Shown one piece after another: positions 7,468 through 16,395 of a DNA stretch of 24,913 nucleotides; within the stretch, counting starts at the first letter, position 1, and each line of letters starts with the position of its first letter. The notes under the pieces are model-generated. The model did no database searches. It had not been told where the DNA came from and saw nothing but the letters and a program-made list of their open reading frames with translations. A program made the translations under genes and the position numbers. Source of the stretch: Colimorpha sp045597845 (GTDB lineage Bacteria; Bacteroidota; Bacteroidia; Bacteroidales; P3); assembly GCA_045597845.1 (NCBI GenBank), contig JAZLKZ010000047.1, positions 1 through 24,913 of the forward strand, written 5' to 3'.

Positions 7468-7525
7468 ATTGACCTTGACTGGTAATTCTAAATTCTATTG
7501 ACCTTGACTGGTAATTCTAAATTCT
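7468..7525 (+). repeat. Perfect 29-bp tandem duplication in the glnS-glycosyltransferase gap
   Basis: A 29-bp unit starting 'attgaccttgactgg' occurs at 7468-7496 and again, identically, at 7497-7525, directly followed by further AATTCTA iterations up to 7533. It fills most of the 82-bp gap and ends one unit fragment before the next gene's ATG. Confidence 0.95.
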
Positions 7526-7533
7526 AAATTCTA
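7481..7533 (+). repeat. AATTCTA iterations directly before the glycosyltransferase ATG
   Basis: TAATTCTAAATTCTA appears twice, the second time extended by one more AATTCTA, ending at the base before ATG 7534. Similar AATTCTC iterations occur at 11528-11542 before the repeat-protein gene. A related TTAGAG/TTAAGAG series fills 22107-22125 before hutH. All lie in gaps and look non-coding. Confidence 0.6.
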
Positions 7534-8958
7534 ATGTCCCGTCTCTTTCATAGCTCAATGTATGTCTTTGTGATTGCCTTGTTTTTGGCTATCATTGGCG
7601 ATACTTTGTTGACTACGGGACTCTTTATGGATGGCTTGATCTACTCGAATGTGGCGAACAATATGGCTCATGGCATCGGGTCGTTTTGGCATCCGTCCTA
7701 CACCTTGACGCAGTTTCCTGAATTCTATGAGCATCCGCCTTTGGCAATGGGACTGCTCAGCTTGTTCTATCGCATTTTTGGTGACGGTATTTGGGTGATG
7801 CGGCTCTATTCTATGCTGACGACGGCGCTTACGGCTTGGCTGTTGCTGCGATTGTGGAAACAACTGGGCTTTGAAATGCGTATGGGATGGTTGCCGCTTT
7901 TGATGTGGACGCTGGTCCCCGCCGTGACGCTCAACTCGCACGAAAACATGCTGGAATGTACGATGGCGGTGTTTGTGGTGGAGGCGGTGTTGCTGATTTT
8001 GCGAGGTGGCACATGGCGAATGCTGCTGGCTGGCGTGATGCTCGTGGCGGCATTCTTGACCAAAGGGTTCACCGGGCTCTATCCGTTGGCGTTGCCTTTC
8101 ATCCTTTGTATTACGCGTCCGCGTGACAACGCTTTTACCCGTTCTCGCGCCCATGCAATCCATGTCGCGGGATATAATACCATTCTGATTCTGATTGGTA
8201 TGGCTGTCTCTTTTGGCTTGGTTTGTCTGATGCCTGGATCGTGGGATTTCCTCACGAACTATTTTAAGATTCAGGTGGTGGGGACCATCAACGATCCTGT
8301 GGTAACGACCCGATGGTGGATTGTGCGCAAGTTCTTTGAAGAGACGTTGATTTTGTGGGCTTTGGTAATTGTGGGCTTTGTGCTTGAACTGCGTCGTTGC
8401 AAGTCAGACCCCATGGCAGTGCCAAATTTGCCGCAACTGCCGCTGCTTTTGCTCACTCTTTGCGGTGTGCTTCCTATCATGGTTAGCATGAAGCAGCGTG
8501 ATTTCTACATTCTTACCGTCTATCCATTCTTTGCTGTGGCTGTGGCTGCCGGTTTGAACGACATGATTGCCAAATGGTGTGCAAAAGTGAACAAGTTGGC
8601 GTGTGGCATCGTTGTTGGGTGCGCCGTAGCATTGTCGGTCTTTGCCATTGTGTTCAATGCTGTGCATTATGGCAAGCCTGGCAGGGATGTCGCGCTCCAA
8701 AATGATATGGAATTGGTGCTTCCCTATCTGCAAGAAGACGAACTTGTTAGCGTTGGACAGGCTGACTATGACCATTATCGTTTGCATGGCTACTATTGGC
8801 GTGCCGCAAGAGTCTCTCTGACCAACGAAATAGGCAACAAACACCTCTTGTTGGGCGACGAATCGCAATATGAGGCATTGGGTCTTGACACGTTGTATGC
8901 GCCTATCGAATTGAATACGACGCAGTACAAGTTGTATGAATTAAAAATTAAGAATTAA
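7534..8958 (+). CDS. Integral-membrane glycosyltransferase, GT39/ArnT-PMT type
   Basis: This is a 474-residue polytopic membrane protein. About the first 340 residues contain many hydrophobic helices; a short C-terminal part faces one side of the membrane. Family marks are the acidic residue after the first membrane helix (FMDGLIYSNVANNMA, D33), the EHPPLAMGLL loop (66-75), which corresponds to the KPPL segment of ArnT-type enzymes, and LTKGFTGLYPLALPF. Members use a lipid-phosphate-linked sugar and transfer it to lipid A, protein or another glycan outside the inner membrane; donor and acceptor cannot be told here. A second ATG (7558, giving MYVFVIALFL) is a plausible alternative start. The gene lies between glnS and pheT with no functional link to either. 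The ATG at 7534 directly follows the AATTCTA iterations. Confidence 0.85.
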   Translation: MSRLFHSSMYVFVIALFLAIIGDTLLTTGLFMDGLIYSNVANNMAHGIGSFWHPSYTLTQFPEFYEHPPLAMGLLSLFYRIFGDGIWVMRLYSMLTTALTAWLLLRLWKQLGFEMRMGWLPLLMWTLVPAVTLNSHENMLECTMAVFVVEAVLLILRGGTWRMLLAGVMLVAAFLTKGFTGLYPLALPFILCITRPRDNAFTRSRAHAIHVAGYNTILILIGMAVSFGLVCLMPGSWDFLTNYFKIQVVGTINDPVVTTRWWIVRKFFEETLILWALVIVGFVLELRRCKSDPMAVPNLPQLPLLLLTLCGVLPIMVSMKQRDFYILTVYPFFAVAVAAGLNDMIAKWCAKVNKLACGIVVGCAVALSVFAIVFNAVHYGKPGRDVALQNDMELVLPYLQEDELVSVGQADYDHYRLHGYYWRAARVSLTNEIGNKHLLLGDESQYEALGLDTLYAPIELNTTQYKLYELKIKN

Positions 8959-9017
8959 TAGTGAAGTGTGTTGTACTACTAATTACTTTGAAAATAATCA
9001 TCTAAAACTATAATTAC

Positions 9018-11495
9018 ATGAAGATTTCTTACAAATGGCTCAAGGAATATGTTGACACCGAGCTGACTCCCGAAGAACTTGACGATTTGTTGACTTTTAG
9101 CGGTCTTGAAATAGAAGGTATTGAGAAGGTTGAGACCATCAAAGGCGGTCTGGAACATGTGGTAATTGCCCAGGTGCTTACCTGCGCTCCTCATCCCGAT
9201 TCGGACCATCTCCATATCACTACCGTTGATGTGGGTGGCGACCGTCCTCTGGACATCGTTTGTGGTGCTCCCAATGTGGCTGCTGGTCAGAAGGTTGTCT
9301 GCGCCCAGATTGGCACCAAAATCTATACTTCCGATACCGAGTTTTATGAAATCAAGAAAGGCAAGTTGCGTGGCGCAGTGAGCGAAGGTATGCTGTGCGC
9401 TGCCGACGAGTTGCAGCTGGGCAACAGCCATGATGGCATTATGGTGCTTCCCGATGATGCACCCGTTGGAATGCCCGCCAAAGAGTATTTTCATGTTGAA
9501 GAGGACTACACCCTCGAGGTTGCCATTACCGCCAACCGTAGCGACGCTACCAGCCATATCGGCGTGGCTCGCGACGTGGTGGCTGTATTGAATACCCGCA
9601 ACGGCAAGAATCTTCATATCAATTGGCCCGAAGTGGCTGAGCTGAAATCTGTAAACAAAGCCAAACCCATCCAAGTGCGTGTGGAAGCGCCCGAACTCTG
9701 TCCCAGATATACGGGTCTCACCATCCGCAACGTGAAGGTGCAGGAATCGCCCGACTGGTTGCAGAACAAACTCCGCACAGTGGGAATCCGTCCTATTAAT
9801 AATGTAGTAGATGTGACCAATTTCGTGCTGATGGAGGTTGGCCAGCCTATGCACGCTTTTGATGCCGACATGATTGACGGCGGTCAGGTCGTGGTGAAAT
9901 GTCTGCCTCAGAATACGCCTTTTGTAACCCTCGACGGCGTGGAACGCAAGCTCGACGCTCGCGACCTAATGATTTGCAACGAGAAAGAGGGCATGTGCAT
10001 TGCTGGTGTGTTTGGTGGCGAGAAGAGTGGCGTAACGATGAACACCACCAATGTATTCCTTGAAAGTGCCTATTTCAATCCCGTAAGCATCCGTAAAACT
10101 TCCAAGCGTCATGGCCTAAAGACCGACGCAAGTTTCCGCTACGAGCGTGGCTGCGACCCCAACATCACTGTTTGGGCTATCCGTCGTGCCGCTTTGCTTA
10201 TCCAGCAGTTGGCAGGAGGTGAGATTTGTGGCGACATGATTGACCTCTATCCAAAGCCTATCGAGCGTGCTGAAGTGGAAATCAACTTTCGCCGCGTGTT
10301 CGACCTCATCGGCAAGGAAATCCCGATGGAGGCTGTCCGCACCGCTCTTACCTCACTCGACATAGAAATTGTAAAGGAAGACAATGAAGGCATGCTGCTC
10401 CGCATTCCTTCCTGCAAGGTGGATGTGTATAGGGAATGTGATGTGGTTGAGGAAATCATGCGTATCTATGGTTACAACAATATCACTTTCGACGAGCGCC
10501 TTTCCAGTTGCCTTTCTTATGGCAAGAAACCCAATCCGCGCAAGCTCCAGAACATCGTTTCCGACTATCTCACCAACAATGGTTTCAGCGAAATAATGAA
10601 CAATTCGCTCACCAAGGCGGAATACTACGAAGGCAACAAAGACTTTGCTGCAGAGGCTTGTGTCAACATTCTCAATCCATTGAGCAAAGAACTTAACGTG
10701 ATGCGTCAGACTTTGCTTTACTGCGGTATGGAATGCATCGTGCGCAACCTCAACTATAAGATTCGCGACCAGAAACTTTATGAGTTTGGACGTTCTTATC
10801 ACAAGAACAATGTCGAGAATCCTACAGGCGAGACGATTGCCGTTACTAAGAAATATTCCGAGGTGCAGCACCTCTCCATCTTTATGACGGGAGCGCAGAT
10901 GACTGAAAGTTGGAAGATAAAGTCTGAGGATACCGATTTTTATTACCTCAAATGTCATGTCTTGAACATTCTCAATCGTATGCGTGTCAATATGTCTCGC
11001 ATTCAGATTGTTCCCGCAACGGAACATTACTATGCCGAAGGTCTCGACCTCGTGTTCCGCGACAGCAAGAAACAGATTGCTTCTCTTGGCCGTCTGGGCA
11101 AGGAGACCCTCAAACTCATGGACTGCAAGCAGGAGGTATTCTATGCCGACATCAACTGGGATTTGGTGCTCAAGACCTATCCCGACAAGGAAGTTACCTA
11201 CACTGAAATTGCCAAGTTCCCAGAAGTGCGTCGCGACCTTGCTTTGCTTATCGACCAGAAAGTCACCTTCGCTGAAATCGAGCAGGTGGCATACAATACC
11301 GAGAAGAAACTCCTCCGTCGCGTGTCGCTTTTCGATGTCTATGAAGGCAAGGGTGTGGCTGAAGGCAAGAAGTCCTACGCCGTCAGTTTCATTCTTCAAG
11401 ACAAGGACAAGACCCTCAACGACAAGCAGATTGAGGCCGTCATGGCGAAGTTGCAGAAGAACCTCGAAAACCAGCTCGGCGCACAGATAAGGTAA
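9018..11495 (+). CDS. pheT: Phenylalanyl-tRNA synthetase beta subunit
   Basis: PheT pairs with PheS to form the (alpha-beta)2 enzyme that charges tRNA(Phe). The product is 825 residues, normal for Bacteroidetes. In order I see: the N-terminal helix MKISYKWLKEYVDTELTPEEL; the EMAP-like tRNA-binding domain (about 40-150, with HPDSDHLHITTVDVG and SEGMLCAADELQLG); the B3/B4 editing domain (about 215-390, with RSDATSHIGVARDV just before it and PINNVVDVTNFVLMEVGQPMHAFD within); the B5 domain (about 400-480); the synthetase-like core; and a C-terminal anticodon-binding FDX-ACB domain (about 730-825, from YTEIAKFPEVRRDLALLID). pheS is not adjacent, as is common in this phylum. It is co-directional with its neighbours; a 66-bp gap separates it from the repeat-protein gene. 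Confidence 0.97.
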   Translation: MKISYKWLKEYVDTELTPEELDDLLTFSGLEIEGIEKVETIKGGLEHVVIAQVLTCAPHPDSDHLHITTVDVGGDRPLDIVCGAPNVAAGQKVVCAQIGTKIYTSDTEFYEIKKGKLRGAVSEGMLCAADELQLGNSHDGIMVLPDDAPVGMPAKEYFHVEEDYTLEVAITANRSDATSHIGVARDVVAVLNTRNGKNLHINWPEVAELKSVNKAKPIQVRVEAPELCPRYTGLTIRNVKVQESPDWLQNKLRTVGIRPINNVVDVTNFVLMEVGQPMHAFDADMIDGGQVVVKCLPQNTPFVTLDGVERKLDARDLMICNEKEGMCIAGVFGGEKSGVTMNTTNVFLESAYFNPVSIRKTSKRHGLKTDASFRYERGCDPNITVWAIRRAALLIQQLAGGEICGDMIDLYPKPIERAEVEINFRRVFDLIGKEIPMEAVRTALTSLDIEIVKEDNEGMLLRIPSCKVDVYRECDVVEEIMRIYGYNNITFDERLSSCLSYGKKPNPRKLQNIVSDYLTNNGFSEIMNNSLTKAEYYEGNKDFAAEACVNILNPLSKELNVMRQTLLYCGMECIVRNLNYKIRDQKLYEFGRSYHKNNVENPTGETIAVTKKYSEVQHLSIFMTGAQMTESWKIKSEDTDFYYLKCHVLNILNRMRVNMSRIQIVPATEHYYAEGLDLVFRDSKKQIASLGRLGKETLKLMDCKQEVFYADINWDLVLKTYPDKEVTYTEIAKFPEVRRDLALLIDQKVTFAEIEQVAYNTEKKLLRRVSLFDVYEGKGVAEGKKSYAVSFILQDKDKTLNDKQIEAVMAKLQKNLENQLGAQIR

Positions 11496-11561
11496 TGTGA
11501 CCAATGAATGGTGAATAGAAACTCATTCTCAATTCTCAATTTGATAAGTTCACAATAACTC

Positions 11562-12077
11562 ATGGCTCCTCTTCTTGAAAAATATGATGTAAAAGTCCTT
11601 CTTGCTCTCAACCAAGCGTTGCAGGGCGACAAGGATTTTTTCCGTTTTCTCATCGAAGGGGGCTTTCCCGAACTTGCCGCTTTCTGCAGTGCCGTTTGGG
11701 CGAACGAAGAGGCTATGATGTGGCTCTTCAAAAACGAGTTGCCGCACTATGCCATTCTAAGCAATGCCATCGATGGTGAAGAAGAGGCTCTGGAGTGGAT
11801 TAAGAAAAGTTGCACCGAGGTCAACTACATCTTTGCGCTTGCTTGTCGTGAAGACCAAGGGGCCTTGATGTGGCTGCACAAGAAAAAACTTGCCATATTC
11901 ATCATGCTTGCAGAATCGGTTCACAAGATTCTTGACCTTCAAGCCACTGAAAATGCGGGGCCTTACGTGATGCATTTTGGCGGGGACTACCGTGTTACGG
12001 AAGAGATGACTGCTTGGCTCAAGGCAAAACAAGAGAAACAAAATGAGCAAAATGCTGACGAGAGCAGTCACCAATAA
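11562..12077 (+). CDS. Hypothetical protein built from four 25-residue repeats
   Basis: This is a 171-residue protein I do not recognise. It has no signal peptide or membrane helix. A strict 25-residue period is visible: F29, W54, W79 and W104 sit at the same place in successive units, each within A/F-x-x-W/F-L/I (FFRFL, AMMWLF, ALEWI, ALMWL). Each is preceded about seven residues earlier by a G/N plus acidic turn (GD, NE, DG, EDQG). This suggests a small solenoid of paired helices used for protein binding; that is inference. A charged Q/K/E/N tail (155-171) follows. It lies 66 bp after pheT and 29 bp before the pseudouridine synthase gene on the same strand. The ATG at 11562 is chosen because the repeats begin close behind it and no earlier in-frame start exists near the pheT stop. 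Confidence 0.7.
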   Translation: MAPLLEKYDVKVLLALNQALQGDKDFFRFLIEGGFPELAAFCSAVWANEEAMMWLFKNELPHYAILSNAIDGEEEALEWIKKSCTEVNYIFALACREDQGALMWLHKKKLAIFIMLAESVHKILDLQATENAGPYVMHFGGDYRVTEEMTAWLKAKQEKQNEQNADESSHQ

Positions 12078-12106
12078 TTGAAAAAACGAAAAACCAATCA
12101 TCTGAA

Positions 12107-13273
12107 ATGATAAAGAATAACAACAAGAAGTCGTTCTCTTCGAGAGAATCTTCTTCCAGAGCGCAGTCCGGCGCACCGAAAAGAGGTGGTGCCGATCGTA
12201 GAAAATCCAACGACGAGAAGCCAAGAACTCGCAAATCCCGTAACTTTGACGATGCAGAGGGTGACTATCAAGAAAAGCCACGTCCTCGCAAGTTCCGAGA
12301 CAGCGACAAGAGCGAAGGCAATCGCAAGTTCAGCAAGCCTGAACGTAAGGGTGGGGAAGAGGATGCTCGTCCACGTCGCAAAAACTTCAAGGACAATGAC
12401 GACCACCGCAGAGGTCAGCGTCGTGACAATTTCAAGGATGGCGATGCACCACGTCGTGACAGTTTTAAGTCTCGTAACTCAAAGTATAAGTCTCGTCACA
12501 CCGAGGAGCAGGATGTTGAACTGCATCAGCAATCTACTACCAAGTCCAGCTCTCGTCATTCCGAGACTGTCCGCTTGAACAAGTATATCGCCAATGCCGG
12601 CATCTGCTCTCGCCGCGAAGCCGACGTGCTGATTGCTGCCGGCAGCGTCAAGGTAAATGGAGAAGTGATGACTCAGATGGGTTATCAAGTCAAGCCTGGT
12701 GACGTTGTCTCTTATGGTGGCGAAACGCTCCGTAGCGAGACAAAACGTTATTTCTTGCTCAACAAACCCAAGGGATTTATCACTACGCTCGATGACCCGC
12801 AGGAACGCCAGACTGTGATGATGCTTATGGACGGTGCTTGCTCGGAACGCATCTATCCTGTTGGTCGTCTCGACCGCAATACTACTGGTTTGCTGCTCTT
12901 CACCAACGATGGCGAACTTGCCAAGAAACTCACCCATCCCTCTACGCAAGTCTATAAGATTTATCAGGTTGAGCTCAACAAACCTGTCACCAAAGATGAT
13001 ATGCGTCAGATGCTCGAAGGCATTGAGTTGGAGGACGGTCCTATCCATGTAGATGATGTTCAGTATGTTGAATCAGCCAACGACCGCCGTGTGGTTGGCG
13101 TTGAACTCCACTCAGGCCGCAACCGTATCGTCCGCCGTATCTTCGAACACCTGGGCTACGATGTCCACAAGCTCGACCGTGTAGTCTTTGCAGGACTTAC
13201 CAAGAAAGACCTTCCCCGTGGCCGCTACCGTGAGCTAACCCCCAAGGAAGTCGGCTTTTTGAAGATGATATAA
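12107..13273 (+). CDS. RsuA/RluB/E/F-family pseudouridine synthase with long charged N-terminal extension
   Basis: The enzyme converts a specific uridine in ribosomal RNA to pseudouridine. Of 388 residues, 154-200 form an S4 RNA-binding domain (VRLNKYIANAGICSRREAD ... VKVNGE) and about 212-388 the catalytic domain. The motif GRLDRNTTGLLLFTNDG has catalytic D256, and SGRNRIVRRIFEHLGYDV follows near 335. The family resemblance is closest to RluB (23S rRNA), but RsuA or RluE/F specificity cannot be excluded, so I give no symbol. Residues 1-153 are almost wholly K, R, D, E, S, N and G and must be disordered, with three copies of an RR(K/D)(N/S)FK(D/S) pattern between 90 and 121. Similar basic extensions are common in Bacteroidetes RNA-binding enzymes. 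It ends 29 bp before a strong terminator. Confidence 0.92.
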   Translation: MIKNNNKKSFSSRESSSRAQSGAPKRGGADRRKSNDEKPRTRKSRNFDDAEGDYQEKPRPRKFRDSDKSEGNRKFSKPERKGGEEDARPRRKNFKDNDDHRRGQRRDNFKDGDAPRRDSFKSRNSKYKSRHTEEQDVELHQQSTTKSSSRHSETVRLNKYIANAGICSRREADVLIAAGSVKVNGEVMTQMGYQVKPGDVVSYGGETLRSETKRYFLLNKPKGFITTLDDPQERQTVMMLMDGACSERIYPVGRLDRNTTGLLLFTNDGELAKKLTHPSTQVYKIYQVELNKPVTKDDMRQMLEGIELEDGPIHVDDVQYVESANDRRVVGVELHSGRNRIVRRIFEHLGYDVHKLDRVVFAGLTKKDLPRGRYRELTPKEVGFLKMI

Positions 13274-13302
13274 GTCGTTCGTACAAAGAGACAATAACAA
13301 CA

Positions 13303-13329
13303 AAAGCCACTCCTTGATGGGGTGGCTTT
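13303..13329. terminator. Bidirectional hairpin terminator between the pseudouridine synthase gene and pta
   Basis: An 11-bp stem (AAAGCCACTCC with GGGGTGGCTTT, one T-G wobble) closes a 5-base loop (TTGAT). On the plus strand it is followed by CTGTTTGTTG. On the minus strand it is followed by TTGTTGTTATTG. It lies between two convergent genes and can serve both. Confidence 0.8.
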
Positions 13330-13354
13330 CTGTTTGTTGCAATAATCTTGGAGA

Positions 13355-14359
13355 TTATTTAGCAGCGGCTTGGGTAGCGGTGATGGAGACTACATTTACG
13401 ATGTCTTCAACGCTGCAGCCACGGCTTAAGTCGTTGATAGGCGCTGCCATACCTTGCATGATGGGACCTACGGCCTCGGCACCAGCGAGACGCTGAACGA
13501 GTTTGTAGCAGATATTGCCGCTCTGGAGGTCGGGGAATACCAATACGTTGGCACGACCTGCGATGTCGCTATTGGGAGCCTTGCTGGCACCAACCTTGGC
13601 AACGATAGCTGCATCGGCTTGGAGTTCGCCGTCGAGTTTTACGTTGGGGTCAAGTTCATGAGCTACGCGGGTGGCTTCGATTACTTTGTCCACGAGTTCG
13701 TGCTTGGCGCTGCCCTTGGTGCTGAAGCTGAGTATGGCTACGCGAGGTTCTTCGAAACCTGCGATGGCTTTGGCGGTCTGTGCGGAAACAACGGCAATCT
13801 GACCAAGTTCCTCGGCAGTGGGGCAAGGCGTAGCGGCGCAGTCTGCGAAGACGAACATGCCATTCTCACCGTAGGTCTGCTCTTTCAAAATCATGATGAA
13901 AGCACCAGAAACGACAGATACGCCGGGGAGGGTCTTTACGATTTGGAAAGCGGGACGCAAAACGTCACCGGTAGCGTTCTTTGCACCAGCAACTTCACCG
14001 TCGGCATCGCCGTTCTTGATAAGCAAGCAAGCGAGGTAGAGAGGATCTTCAACCAGTTTCATGGCCTCGTCCATCTGCATGCCTTTCTTTTTGCGGATTT
14101 CGCAGAGCATCTGAGCGTAGTATTCCTTCTTGGCGTTGCTTACGGGGTCGATGATGGTGGCTTTGTCGATGTTTTGCAAGCCCCATTCAGCGGAGAGTTT
14201 CTTGATTTCTGCCTCGTTGCCCAAAAGAATAATCTGTGCGATACCTTCCTTGAGAATGATGTCGGCTGCCTTGAGGGTTCTTTCTTCAGTGCCTTCTGCC
14301 AAAACGATGCGTTTGTTGGCGGCTCTCGCTTTTGCGCGAATTTGTTCAATAAGTGTCAT
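13355..14359 (-). CDS. pta: Phosphate acetyltransferase
   Basis: Pta interconverts acetyl-CoA and acetyl phosphate. With acetate kinase it yields ATP and acetate during fermentation. The 334-residue length is that of the single-domain PTA_PTB enzyme, without the long N-terminal regulatory domain of the E. coli protein. Family segments are visible in order: RIVLAEGTEERTLKAA (17-32), DPLYLACLLIKNGDADGEVAGA, the serine-containing FSTKGSAKHELVDKV (about 212-226), DGELQADAAI, and the C-terminal ANVLVFPDLQSGNICYKLVQRLAGAEAVGPIMQG. It is the last gene of the minus-strand trxB-porin-pta run, 34 bp after the porin stop. It ends at the shared hairpin terminator. ackA, its usual partner, is not in the window. 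Confidence 0.96.
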   Translation of the reverse strand: MTLIEQIRAKARAANKRIVLAEGTEERTLKAADIILKEGIAQIILLGNEAEIKKLSAEWGLQNIDKATIIDPVSNAKKEYYAQMLCEIRKKKGMQMDEAMKLVEDPLYLACLLIKNGDADGEVAGAKNATGDVLRPAFQIVKTLPGVSVVSGAFIMILKEQTYGENGMFVFADCAATPCPTAEELGQIAVVSAQTAKAIAGFEEPRVAILSFSTKGSAKHELVDKVIEATRVAHELDPNVKLDGELQADAAIVAKVGASKAPNSDIAGRANVLVFPDLQSGNICYKLVQRLAGAEAVGPIMQGMAAPINDLSRGCSVEDIVNVVSITATQAAAK

Positions 14360-14393
14360 AATGTTATAAATTAAATATTTGTGTTGCTATAGA

Positions 14394-16382
14394 TTAATCA
14401 AAGAACTTCCAAACCACACCATAATAAATGCCGAAGTTGATGCCTGGATTGTGGGGCAGCAACATATAATGGGCTTCGGGTTCCCAGATGCTGTTGAGAT
14501 GACCGACTTTGGCGTAGATAGAGGCGTGTTTGATTTGCAGGTCGATGAACACATCCGCCCAGATGTAGTTGCCTACGCGTACATCGTCTTGATGGAAGAA
14601 TGCTCCCGCCTCGGGACTGTAGGCGTCGGCATAGAAAAGCGTATGGTAGCGGATGTCCACTCCAAACTGTGCACGAAGTGCACGCTTGAATAAATAGATA
14701 TTGGTATAGAGAGAGTTCTTGCTGGCAAACAATGGCACACGCATTTGCTGCTCATCTGTAGCGTACTGCACCATCTGTTGCATGTCGTAGTGGAGCCAGC
14801 CCCACAACTCAAGATTCATGTTGAGTCGTGCCTGGAAGAGCCAGAATGCATCTGTTCCTTGCACTGAGGTCAGGGTGGAGGTGTCACCTTCCAGCCAAAC
14901 GTGGTTGGAAATTTGCTGCGCGGTGGCTACAAGATTGAAACGCTTAGTCCTATTGACATTCAGTTCCAGTTGTTTGACGCCAATTTTCTTCAAGTCGGCA
15001 TTGTCCCAGCTTCGACCGTTGCTGTTGTAGTGATAGTAAAAATAGTCGGGAGCATGTGCTTGTAGTTTTGCAGATATGTCGAAGGCTGTTAGGCTGTCGA
15101 GCTGCACATGGAAATTGGCTCCGAGGTTGTAGTCACCGTTGGTGTAGTTGCCGCTGCTCACCTCTTCCACATTCGCCGAGAGCGAAGCCTTGCCCATTTT
15201 CAGTAAGATGTCGGCAAAGAGACTCGTGTTGAAAAAGTCGAAACTGTTTATCCCGTTTTCATTTATGTGAATCAGTTCGGGCTTGATGCCGCCTCTCACC
15301 TTGACAGGGTTGTGCCATCGGTAATCGGTGTAGGCGTCATTCGTCCAGAAAAACTCGCCCGTATAGCGGAAAGTAGTGGTGGAGTCGATGAATTTGCGAG
15401 AACTGCGCTGCATGCCCGCATTGAAACCTATCACACCAGGATTGAAGATATGAGGGTCTTGAGGCACGAGCGTATCATTGTGGAATGTAGTGTCGAGCTT
15501 AAGGTTGTTAGAGTCAGATACTTGCACCAATATGCGCTCTTTCACAATGGTGGTCTGTCGAACGAAGTTGTAGCTTTGGTGAGTGAAAAGATCAAGAGTG
15601 TTAAACAGGCTTCCTCCTTGACTAAAACGCACAGGTATTCCGGCAAAGTTGTTCTGCAGACGTTGGGTGAAGAGTGCATCGTCGAGAATACCACCATTTT
15701 CGTCTAGTCGCAGTTTTTGCCAGATGACTCCAGCGTAGAGTTGGTAGCGAGAATCAAGAGAATAGTAGTTGGTCGTTACGTCTAGATAGTGGCTCAGCAC
15801 ATCGGAGTTGCTGTAGATGCCTTCGGGATTGATGAGGTGGTAGTCTAAGGCGATGTTCCATCGAGGCGTAATATTCTGGGTATGAGTTACATTGACTTGA
15901 TAGGCTCGCTTGAGGGAACTCTGATATCCCAACGAGGTGAAGGGAGTCTGCGTTTGATAGAAATTCACGTTGTCGGGGCGTTTGGCGTAACCTGCGTTGA
16001 TGTCGGGTTGGTAACTCCACCTTAGTGGTTTTGCCATTTTTGGGAAAATGGATATGTGGGATTGTCCTACTAATCCTCTCGAAAGATAAAAGTCTCCATT
16101 CAGCGCTTCCAGCGGGTCGTGATATTGCAATCCCGCAGGGTTGAGCGTTGGGTGGTTGATGTGCTGTATTTTGACTTGTACGGGTTCTAGATTGAACTGG
16201 TACACCTTCCCTTTCAGTACACTATCAGGCTCTTCTTTGTCAAATACAATCCCCTTCAGCTGTTGGTCGTCGGTCGAGTCGGGCGTCTGCGCCCAAGTCA
16301 TGCCAACTAACAACAGCAAGCAGAAGAACAAGAGAGTGCTTTTCCGCCCGTGAATTGTAAACTGTAATCTATGAACTGACAA
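14394..16382 (-). CDS. Putative outer-membrane porin (Bacteroidetes Porin_10-like)
   Basis: This 662-residue protein has a signal peptide (RKSTLLFFCLLLLVGMTWAQ, cleavage likely after TWAQ near residue 32). A short soluble stretch follows, then a long alternation of polar and aromatic residues typical of outer-membrane beta strands, ending in GVVWKFFD with an aromatic near the terminus. Segments such as LQYHDPLEALNGDFYLSRGLVGQSHISIFP and DVTTNYYSLDSRYQLYAGV fit the 'putative porin' family common in Bacteroidetes; the substrate is unknown. The frame opens with TTG at 16382. No ATG occurs before the signal peptide, and the next one (M28) would cut it in half, so TTG is the best start, 13 bp after the trxB stop. 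It is probably co-transcribed with trxB and pta. Confidence 0.82.
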   Translation of the reverse strand: MSVHRLQFTIHGRKSTLLFFCLLLLVGMTWAQTPDSTDDQQLKGIVFDKEEPDSVLKGKVYQFNLEPVQVKIQHINHPTLNPAGLQYHDPLEALNGDFYLSRGLVGQSHISIFPKMAKPLRWSYQPDINAGYAKRPDNVNFYQTQTPFTSLGYQSSLKRAYQVNVTHTQNITPRWNIALDYHLINPEGIYSNSDVLSHYLDVTTNYYSLDSRYQLYAGVIWQKLRLDENGGILDDALFTQRLQNNFAGIPVRFSQGGSLFNTLDLFTHQSYNFVRQTTIVKERILVQVSDSNNLKLDTTFHNDTLVPQDPHIFNPGVIGFNAGMQRSSRKFIDSTTTFRYTGEFFWTNDAYTDYRWHNPVKVRGGIKPELIHINENGINSFDFFNTSLFADILLKMGKASLSANVEEVSSGNYTNGDYNLGANFHVQLDSLTAFDISAKLQAHAPDYFYYHYNSNGRSWDNADLKKIGVKQLELNVNRTKRFNLVATAQQISNHVWLEGDTSTLTSVQGTDAFWLFQARLNMNLELWGWLHYDMQQMVQYATDEQQMRVPLFASKNSLYTNIYLFKRALRAQFGVDIRYHTLFYADAYSPEAGAFFHQDDVRVGNYIWADVFIDLQIKHASIYAKVGHLNSIWEPEAHYMLLPHNPGINFGIYYGVVWKFFD

Positions 16383-16395
16383 ATGAATTCTCGAA

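Noticed and set aside
10353..11504. 383-codon minus-strand frame opposite pheT
   Set aside because: It lies wholly across the PheT frame, whose domains are all recognisable, and has no protein-family features.
13454..14374. 306-codon plus-strand frame opposite pta
   Set aside because: It is antisense to a clear Pta coding frame, with no recognisable domain.
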